This document shows, one piece after another, positions 5,498 to 10,123 of a stretch of DNA of 10,123 bases. Position numbers and translations under genes: made by a program. Origin of the DNA: Opitutaceae bacterium (lineage in GTDB: Bacteria; Verrucomicrobiota; Verrucomicrobiia; Opitutales; Opitutaceae). Positions within the stretch are counted from its first letter, which is position 1; each line of letters begins with the position of its first letter. The stretch spans positions 1 through 10,123 of the forward strand of contig SYDD01000192.1 of the NCBI GenBank assembly GCA_005786775.1. Direction: 5' to 3'. Below the pieces are notes generated by a model. That model was not told the DNA's origin. It did not search any database and saw only the letters and a program-made list of their open reading frames with translations.

Positions 5498-6499
5498 ATG
5501 CCAAAACGCCTCGGAAAGTTCGAACTCCCCAGCAAGCTCACCAAGGTCGAGGAGGGCGCCACGCCCACCTATGCGAAGTTCATCGCAGAGCCCTTTGAGG
5601 CCGGATACGGCCACACCATCGGCAACTCGCTCCGGCGGGTGCTGCTCAGCTCCATCGAGGGCGCCGCGATCTCCTCGATCAAGATCGAGGGCGTGAACCA
5701 CGAGTTCCAGTCCATCGACGGGGTCGTCGAGGACGTCACGGACATCGTCCTCAATCTTAAAAAGATCCTCATCGTCTCCCAGAAGCGGGAGCCGATCTCG
5801 CTGCTGATCCGTGCCACCAAGGCCGGGGCGGTCACCGCGGCGGACATCCAGTCCGACGCTAACATCAAGGTGATGAACCCGGAGCAGGTGATCTGCACCC
5901 TCGACCACAAGCGGACCTTCGAGGCCGAGATTGAGATCAAGACCGGCCGCGGCTACTTCCCCGGCGAAGCCAACAAGAAGGAGGACCAGGCGATCGGTGT
6001 CATCCCGATCGATTCGCTGTTCTCCCCGGTGCGCTTGGTCAAGTATGCCGTCGAGGCGACCCGTGTCGGTCAGATCACCGATTACGACAAGCTGATCCTC
6101 GAGGTTTGGACCGACGGCCGCATCACGCCGGACGACGCCCTCAAGCAGTCGGCCTCGATCCTCAAGCATCATCTGGATGTCTTCGACCGGGTAAGCGAGG
6201 AGCAGTACGAGTTCGAGAACCAGCACTCCGAGGTCAGCGAGGAGCAGAATAAGCTCCGCAAGCTGCTGAACATGTCGGTGAACGAGATCGAGCTATCGGT
6301 CCGTGCTGCCAACTGCCTCAACAACGCCAACATCACCACGGTCGGCGAGCTCGCGATGAAGACCGAGCAGGAGATGCTCAAGTACCGCAACTTCGGCAAG
6401 AAGTCGCTGAACGAAATCAATGAGAAGCTCGAGGCCCTCGGGCTCTCACTCGGGATGAAGTTCGACGAGCGCCTCCTGGAGGCGAAGAAGGAAGCCTGA
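5498..6499 (+). CDS. rpoA: DNA-directed RNA polymerase subunit alpha
   Basis: Alpha dimerises to nucleate RNA polymerase assembly, and its C-terminal domain binds UP-element DNA and activators. The 333-residue product is close to E. coli (329). The N-terminal domain shows FEAGYGHTIGNSLRRVLLSS (33-52, the dimer and beta-contact core), then INGI-like VNHEFQSIDGVVEDVTDIVLNLK (66-88) and DHKRTFEAEIEIKTGRGYFP. A charged linker lies at about 232-255. The C-terminal domain (about 262-322) retains ELSVRAANCLNN, in which Arg269, Asn272 and Cys273 match E. coli Arg265, Asn268 and Cys269. It also has the helix-hairpin-helix YRNFGKKSLNEI (296-307). The start is ATG 5498, with a C-rich leader lacking a Shine-Dalgarno. 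It is followed by a 131-bp spacer with a hairpin and then rplQ, the standard order. Confidence 0.98.
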   Translation: MPKRLGKFELPSKLTKVEEGATPTYAKFIAEPFEAGYGHTIGNSLRRVLLSSIEGAAISSIKIEGVNHEFQSIDGVVEDVTDIVLNLKKILIVSQKREPISLLIRATKAGAVTAADIQSDANIKVMNPEQVICTLDHKRTFEAEIEIKTGRGYFPGEANKKEDQAIGVIPIDSLFSPVRLVKYAVEATRVGQITDYDKLILEVWTDGRITPDDALKQSASILKHHLDVFDRVSEEQYEFENQHSEVSEEQNKLRKLLNMSVNEIELSVRAANCLNNANITTVGELAMKTEQEMLKYRNFGKKSLNEINEKLEALGLSLGMKFDERLLEAKKEA

Positions 6500-6512
6500 T
6501 CCCGTTCCCGCG

Positions 6513-6545
6513 CCGGCCGGCCCTCCCACGGGGCCGTCCGGCCGG
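6513..6545 (+). promoter_or_regulatory. Strong hairpin in the rpoA-rplQ spacer
   Basis: Bases 6513-6520 (ccggccgg) pair perfectly with 6538-6545; three further G-C pairs (6521-6523 with 6531-6533) can form across a bulge. It is followed by aaccctttccc, which has only three consecutive T, so it is at most a weak attenuator. It starts 14 bases after the rpoA stop in the longest spacer of the operon. It could set the rpoA to rplQ ratio through pausing, partial termination or 3'-end protection after cleavage. The structure is seen; the role is inferred. Confidence 0.45.
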
Positions 6546-6630
6546 AACCCTTTCCCGCCTGCGCGCCGTCCGTCGCCGCCCCACGCTGCGGCCGGATTGC
6601 CGATCGGAGGCGGGTTAAACCCAACCCACC

Positions 6631-7149
6631 ATGCGTCATAATAAGCACCACGCCTCCCTGGGCGTCACCCGCGAGCACCGCCGGGCGATGCTCTCCAACC
6701 TCGCCGCCTCGCTCATCGAGCACGGGCGCATCGAGACCACGCTGACCAAGGCCAAGGCCCTGCGTCCCTTCATCGAGAAGGCCGTCACCAAGGCCAAGCG
6801 CGCCGCGGCCAAGGCCGAGAAGAAGGACGCGATCCACCTGCGCCGTCTCGTTCTCGCGGACATCCGCAACGAGACCGCGGTGACCAAGCTGTTCAATGAG
6901 CTGCACCAGCAGTTCGCGCAGCGCGCCGGCGGCTATACTCGCATCTACAAGCTCGGCCAGCGCCGCATCAGCGATGCCGCGGAGATGGCGCTCATCGAGT
7001 TCGTCAAGGCGGATGACCCGGGGTACAAGAAGTCCTCCGGCCGCCGCGCCGCGAAGGGCAAGGGCAAGGCCAAGGCCAGCGCGCCGGCCGAGACCGCCGC
7101 CCCCGCGACGGAAGCCCCGGCTCCGGCCGCAGGCGAGACGAAGGCCTGA
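6631..7149 (+). CDS. rplQ: 50S ribosomal protein L17 with Lys/Ala/Pro-rich C-terminal tail
   Basis: L17 lies near the polypeptide exit tunnel on the large subunit. Residues 1-126 form the family core: MRHNKHHASLGVTREHRRAM (1-20), LAASLIEHGRIETTLTKAKALRPFIEK (24-50), and GGYTRIYKLGQRRISDAAEMALIEF (100-124). Including the ~45-residue tail it has 172 residues, against about 127 in E. coli. The tail is rich in Lys at first (GRRAAKGKGKAKAS) and then in Ala, Pro and Glu. The start is ATG 6631, with leader cccaacccacc; GGAGG at 6606-6610 is 20 bases away, too far for standard pairing. It is the last gene before the terminator at 7172. In the last ~45 codons the composition resembles the S11 extension upstream. 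Confidence 0.97.
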   Translation: MRHNKHHASLGVTREHRRAMLSNLAASLIEHGRIETTLTKAKALRPFIEKAVTKAKRAAAKAEKKDAIHLRRLVLADIRNETAVTKLFNELHQQFAQRAGGYTRIYKLGQRRISDAAEMALIEFVKADDPGYKKSSGRRAAKGKGKAKASAPAETAAPATEAPAPAAGETKA

Positions 7150-7171
7150 GCGAAGACCGTATCCGTTTCCC

Positions 7172-7204
7172 AGGCGCCGGGCCTTGCGGCCCGGCGCCTT
7201 TTTT
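7172..7204 (+). terminator. Rho-independent terminator of the ribosomal operon
   Basis: A perfect 12-bp stem (7172-7183 aggcgccgggcc with 7188-7199) closes a four-base loop, ttgc, and runs straight into six T (7199-7204). It lies 22 bases after the rplQ stop. This is a textbook intrinsic terminator and the natural end of the operon transcript. Confidence 0.95.
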
Positions 7205-7243
7205 GGTTCGCGCGGGTCCGAGTGGAACGGTACGGCTCGCCCC

Positions 7244-7468
7244 ATGTTTCCGTTCTCCACCGGGATGACCTTCCTTACGGGCCTGGGCCTCGGCGTCCTC
7301 GGGGTGCTCTGGATTCTCTACGAGCGGCGGGATTTCCGGGCGGCCTCTGGCCGTCGGCCTTCCGCGCACCACTGCGTGCGCTGCGATGCCGTTTATGGAG
7401 CGGAGCGGGCGTCAGGGCCGTGCGCCTGCCCCCGCTGCGGGCACCTCAATCCTGCGCTGCGGTTCTGA
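7244..7468 (+). CDS. Small membrane-anchored zinc-ribbon protein (hypothetical)
   Basis: This 74-codon ORF begins at ATG 7244, or possibly ATG 7265 (Met8), and ends at TGA 7466-7468. I do not recognise a named family. The N-terminal third is a hydrophobic, Gly/Leu-rich helix (about residues 8-26, MTFLTGLGLGVLGVLWILY), followed by the basic segment ERRDFRAASGRR. By the positive-inside rule, the C-terminus is probably cytoplasmic. The remainder has paired cysteines, CVRC (44-47) and CPRCGHLNP (62-70) with an extra Cys60, which looks like a four-Cys zinc ribbon. It starts 39 bp after the operon terminator with no clear promoter or Shine-Dalgarno, so it may rely on readthrough or an unrecognised promoter. 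It is likely real because the TM and zinc-ribbon architecture is coherent, but its function is unknown. Confidence 0.62.
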   Translation: MFPFSTGMTFLTGLGLGVLGVLWILYERRDFRAASGRRPSAHHCVRCDAVYGAERASGPCACPRCGHLNPALRF

Positions 7469-7490
7469 AGCGGCGGGGGCGTGTTTCGGC

Positions 7491-7519
7491 TTGCGGTGCC
7501 GCGGCCGCCGCGCGAATTT
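7491..7519 (+). promoter_or_regulatory. Possible weak promoter for tRNA-Cys
   Basis: TTGCGG (7491-7496) and GAATTT (7514-7519) are separated by 17 bp and would place transcription start at about 7526, just before the tRNA at 7534. The -10 match is poor, so this is only a candidate. The rest of 7469-7533 shows nothing else. Confidence 0.22.
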
Positions 7520-7533
7520 CCACTCTCCCAAAA

Positions 7534-7608
7534 GGCGCGGTAGCCAAGTGGTAAGGCCGAGGTCTGCAAAACCTCTATGCGCCGGTTCAATTCCGGCCCG
7601 CGCCTCCA
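7534..7608 (+). tRNA. tRNA-Cys (anticodon GCA)
   Basis: A full cloverleaf folds. The acceptor GGCGCGG (7534-7540) pairs with CCGCGCC (7598-7604). The D stem is gcc (7543-7545) with ggc (7555-7557). The anticodon stem gaggt/acctc (7559-7563 and 7571-7575) encloses the loop ctgcaaa with anticodon GCA at 7566-7568. There is a five-base variable loop (7576-7580) and a T stem gccgg/ccggc (7581-7585 and 7593-7597) with loop ttcaatt. The discriminator base is T (U73), the known identity element for cysteinyl-tRNA synthetase. The CCA end is encoded in the DNA (7606-7608). It lies between the small zinc-ribbon gene and the convergent receptor gene. Confidence 0.98.
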
Positions 7609-7693
7609 ATTTGTGTCCATGGAGTGGGACGTCGAGTCCCAGCCCGGTAGGCGACGAATCCCCGCCCGCGGCGGCAAGCTCGTCGGGGCGGTC
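7609..7693. other. Convergent spacer between tRNA-Cys and the receptor gene
   Basis: This 85-bp spacer holds a 5-bp stem, gggac/gtccc (7626-7630 and 7636-7640), with no T-run on either strand, and several overlapping GC-rich partial stems at 7651-7690. I cannot identify a convincing intrinsic terminator for either the tRNA or the receptor transcript. Confidence 0.4.
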
Positions 7694-10123
7694 TCAAAAA
7701 TCCGCACTGACCGTCAGGCGATAGTTACGCGGCTCGTTCAGGTAGACCCGCAGGTAGCCGTTCTCCTGGGCGTTGAGGCGGCCGATGCCGACCAAGTAGC
7801 TGTTGAACAGGTTGCGCACGTTCAGCTGCACGTTCATCGGGAGCCGGCGCCCAGGGACCACAAAGCGGTAGCCGGCGAAGGCGTCGGCGAAGAGGGTGGG
7901 GGTGCCCCAGATCTCGCGGCCGTCAATCTGGGAAATACGCGTGAGGTTACGGCTCTGGAAGCGGCCGGCGCCGCCGACGAAGGCCCCCTTGAGCCGGCCC
8001 TCGGCGACGCGGTAGCGCGCGGTCAGGTTAGCCTTGTAGGGGCGCGTGCCGAAGCCGCTGTTCTGGAGCGCGGCCATGCTGTCGATGTTCTCGTACGCGG
8101 TCGCCAACTGCTGGTTCACGGTCGCGAGTAGGGCGGCATCGCCCGCCGCGGCCGCGCGCCAGCGCGGCTCCCATTCGGCAAAGTAGCCGTAGACCTCCGG
8201 GAAGAAATTCTCGCGCCGCCGCTGCGAGTAGGACACCCCGAGCCGGAGGGTGAGGGTCTTGGTCGGATTGGCGATGAACTCGGCCTCCCATCCCTTGGTG
8301 ACCGCATCGATGGTGGCCGCGTTGTAGAATTTCAGCTCCGAGTCGAACTGGGCCTGCGTGATACGCCCCGCGGCGAGGAGGGCATTGTAGATATTGACCA
8401 TCGCCGTGCCCCCGAGGGAGGTCGAGGTATTGACCGAAAGGCCATCGGGGATGATCGCGGCGTCCTTGGTCTGGCGGGTCTCGTAGGCGCCGAGGCGGAA
8501 GAAGAGGCGGTCGTCGCCCAGCACATCGAGCATCAGGCCGAAGTCCTGGCCGAGCCCCTCGGTGGGCGGGGGCGTTTTACCGTTCGGCAGGACGGTGCGG
8601 TCGAGGCGGGGGGTGCCGCTGTTGCGGGATTCGTTGTAGAAGACGGAGAGGCGAGGCAGCACGTGCAGCACGGCGCCCGCGGTGAAGGTGGTGGGGCGAT
8701 ATTTATTCACCGCAATAACGCCGTTGAAGTCCCACTCGTTGAGGGCGAAGCGGCGCGAGGTGTAGCGCGGGTCGCGAGGGTCGGTGATGCGCGCCTGGTC
8801 GTAGGTCTGGAACTCGATCGGATCGACGCGGTAGCCGAGGGTGGTGACGAGGCGCTCCCGCAGCCAGAAGCTCTGCGCGGCGAACATCAGGGAACGCGCC
8901 TCCTGGATGGTGTGGGAGTTGGAGCGCGTGCGGGAGGCGAAGTGTGACCGGTAGGTGTTCGTGCCGAGGGTGAACTCCGGGATGGTCTGGGTGGGGTCGC
9001 CGGCGAAGTAGGTCTCGAAGCGGCCCTCGGTCACGTAGCGGCGGCGCCACGGCTGGTTGGCGGCGGCCTCGGGGTTGGCGGTGTTGGAGATGGCAAGGTT
9101 GTCCTGGTTGACCAGGATCTCGTTCTGCCAGCGGCGGACGCGGTCCTGCCGGGTGAACTCGGCAAGACCGGCGAGGCGGTGACGCCCAAACCAGCGGCCG
9201 AAGTCGGGTTCCCAGGCGGCGCTGAGCCGGTAGATCTCGTTGCGGTCCTTGAACGGGTCGCGGCTCCAGTTGTCCTCGAGGTAGAGCTGGCGCACGCGCG
9301 GGTTGGGCACGACCGCGAGCGCGGCGTTGGGGATGTTGGGATTGGGGTCGCCGGTGAGAAACAGGTTGGGGTTCACGTTCCCGCGCGTGAGGATCCGGTT
9401 GACGTTGTGGAAATAGGCGAACTCGGCGACGACGGTGCGGGAGAAACGCTGTTCCACTTTTAGCTGCCACTCGTTGAAGTTCTGCGTGCGCACGCCGCCC
9501 GGCCCGGTGAGATTGTAGGCGTAGCCCATCAGCGTGGGGGAGACGAGGGTGTTGCTCGGGGCGCGCTGGCTGAAGAGCTCGGAGCGGAGGTTGTAGACCG
9601 CGTTGTCCTGCGCGACGAAGGTGTAGCGGTTGCCGGTGCCGAAGGCGGTGGTGGTGGGAATGGCGGCGCCGTCCGCGACGGGCCGGCCGGCGTCTAGCCA
9701 GGAGGTGACGGAATTGGTGGCGTTCCAAGGGAGGGAGATGTTGCTGGCGGAGTCGCCGCCCTGGTAGCTGCCGCGGATGGCGGTCCGCGCCCACGGCTGG
9801 TAGCTGAAGGCGGCGGTGAGGCGGCGCTGCTCGTTCAGGTCCCATTTGCGCCAGCCCTTGGCGTCCTGGTACAATCCCAGCAGGCGAAGGCCGAGTTTGC
9901 CCCGGATGAGCACCTGGTTGTGGTCGACCTCGTGCCGGAAGTAATCCCAGGAGCCGACGACGGACTTGGCGCTCGTGGCAGTGCGGCGGAGCTGGGCGAA
10001 CTTGCTGGAGAGCGCGACCGTGCCGCCGGGGGCGCCGAGGCCGAAGAGGATGGAGTTGGGGCCGCTCGCGATCTCGGCCCGCTCGATGTTGTAGAGGTCC
10101 ACGGGCACGGCGGACTGCGCGTA
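7694..10123 (-). CDS. TonB-dependent outer-membrane receptor, C-terminal part (5' end outside window)
   Basis: The frame is open on the - strand from the window edge to TGA at 7696-7694, giving 809 visible residues without interruption. The first ~41 residues are the end of the plug domain, with IERAEIASGPNSILFGLGAP and GGTVALSSK matching its conserved last segment. The GTG at 10106-10108 is therefore an internal Val, not a start. The rest is a 22-strand-type barrel rich in alternating aromatic and polar strands and long loops. It ends with the NVRNLFNSYLVGIGR box and the terminal strand YRLTVSADF, whose final Phe is typical for outer-membrane insertion. Such receptors import siderophores, cobalamin, metals or oligosaccharides using TonB energy; the substrate cannot be told. 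The length and style resemble expanded receptor families of Opitutus-type Verrucomicrobiota. The signal peptide and TonB box lie outside the window. Confidence 0.93.
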   Translation of the reverse strand, partial: YAQSAVPVDLYNIERAEIASGPNSILFGLGAPGGTVALSSKFAQLRRTATSAKSVVGSWDYFRHEVDHNQVLIRGKLGLRLLGLYQDAKGWRKWDLNEQRRLTAAFSYQPWARTAIRGSYQGGDSASNISLPWNATNSVTSWLDAGRPVADGAAIPTTTAFGTGNRYTFVAQDNAVYNLRSELFSQRAPSNTLVSPTLMGYAYNLTGPGGVRTQNFNEWQLKVEQRFSRTVVAEFAYFHNVNRILTRGNVNPNLFLTGDPNPNIPNAALAVVPNPRVRQLYLEDNWSRDPFKDRNEIYRLSAAWEPDFGRWFGRHRLAGLAEFTRQDRVRRWQNEILVNQDNLAISNTANPEAAANQPWRRRYVTEGRFETYFAGDPTQTIPEFTLGTNTYRSHFASRTRSNSHTIQEARSLMFAAQSFWLRERLVTTLGYRVDPIEFQTYDQARITDPRDPRYTSRRFALNEWDFNGVIAVNKYRPTTFTAGAVLHVLPRLSVFYNESRNSGTPRLDRTVLPNGKTPPPTEGLGQDFGLMLDVLGDDRLFFRLGAYETRQTKDAAIIPDGLSVNTSTSLGGTAMVNIYNALLAAGRITQAQFDSELKFYNAATIDAVTKGWEAEFIANPTKTLTLRLGVSYSQRRRENFFPEVYGYFAEWEPRWRAAAAGDAALLATVNQQLATAYENIDSMAALQNSGFGTRPYKANLTARYRVAEGRLKGAFVGGAGRFQSRNLTRISQIDGREIWGTPTLFADAFAGYRFVVPGRRLPMNVQLNVRNLFNSYLVGIGRLNAQENGYLRVYLNEPRNYRLTVSADF

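Noticed and set aside
5141..6226. 361-codon ORF on the - strand across rpsD and rpoA
   Set aside because: Shadow of rpsD and rpoA; its Leu/Asp/Gly-rich translation reflects reverse-complemented GC-rich codons.
6169..7260. 363-codon ORF on the - strand across rpoA, rplQ and the terminator
   Set aside because: It reads through the terminator hairpin and through rplQ in antisense; no recognisable domain.
7222..7554. 110-codon + strand ORF running into the tRNA gene
   Set aside because: It overlaps tRNA-Cys and is out of frame with the more coherent TM plus zinc-ribbon ORF at 7244-7468.
7626..7640. Terminator after tRNA-Cys
   Set aside because: The stem is only 5 bp with no T-run, so it was described as a weak stem and not called as a terminator.
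8703..9845. 380-codon ORF on the - strand in another frame of the receptor gene
   Set aside because: Arg/Pro/His-rich out-of-frame shadow of the TonB-dependent receptor, whose own frame has clear plug and barrel features.
10106..10108. GTG on the - strand as the receptor start
   Set aside because: The codon lies inside the conserved end of the plug domain, and the frame stays open to the window edge, so the true start is outside.
1..10123. Defence, phage, CRISPR or transposon elements
   Set aside because: No spaced direct repeats, terminal inverted repeats, transposase-like, integrase-like or nuclease-like coding sequence was seen on either strand.

Overview
The window is high-GC bacterial DNA (strong G/C preference at third codon positions). 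It carries the distal end of the spc/alpha ribosomal-protein operon on the + strand, then a tRNA-Cys, then the 3' part of a large TonB-dependent outer-membrane receptor gene on the - strand. The receptor implies a diderm. The secY - adk-position gene - map arrangement and a receptor family resembling the abundant Opitutus-type receptors suggest Verrucomicrobiota, probably Opitutaceae-like. That taxonomic call is an inference from recalled protein character, not from a search.

Layout. Positions 2-7149 hold ten co-directional genes: rpsE (5' end outside the window), rplO, secY, a 144-codon degenerate adenylate-kinase-like gene, map, rpsM, rpsK, rpsD, rpoA and rplQ. They are closely spaced (4-bp overlap to 131-bp gaps) and end in a near-perfect intrinsic terminator at 7172-7204. 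A 74-codon ORF for a membrane-anchored zinc-ribbon protein (7244-7468) and tRNA-Cys(GCA) (7534-7608) follow. The receptor gene runs convergently from beyond position 10123 down to 7694. No gene-free stretch exceeds 300 bases; the longest is the 131-bp rpoA-rplQ spacer.

How the genes work together. The operon makes parts of both ribosomal subunits (S5, S13, S11, S4; L15, L17), the RNA polymerase alpha subunit, the Sec channel and the N-terminal methionine excision enzyme. It thereby couples synthesis of the transcription, translation and secretion machinery.

The unusual signals lie inside this conserved operon. The adk slot holds a shortened homologue that has lost the P-loop Lys/Thr, the catalytic Arg of the DGFPRT motif and the LID region. 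SecY has an extra C-terminal hydrophobic helix. S11 has a ~90-residue Lys/Ala/Pro-rich N-terminal extension and L17 a ~45-residue tail of similar composition. rpmD, infA and rpmJ are missing from their usual positions. Strong hairpins sit in three spacers, and most start codons have a C-rich leader instead of a Shine-Dalgarno sequence. I see no CRISPR array, insertion sequence, phage gene or defence system.
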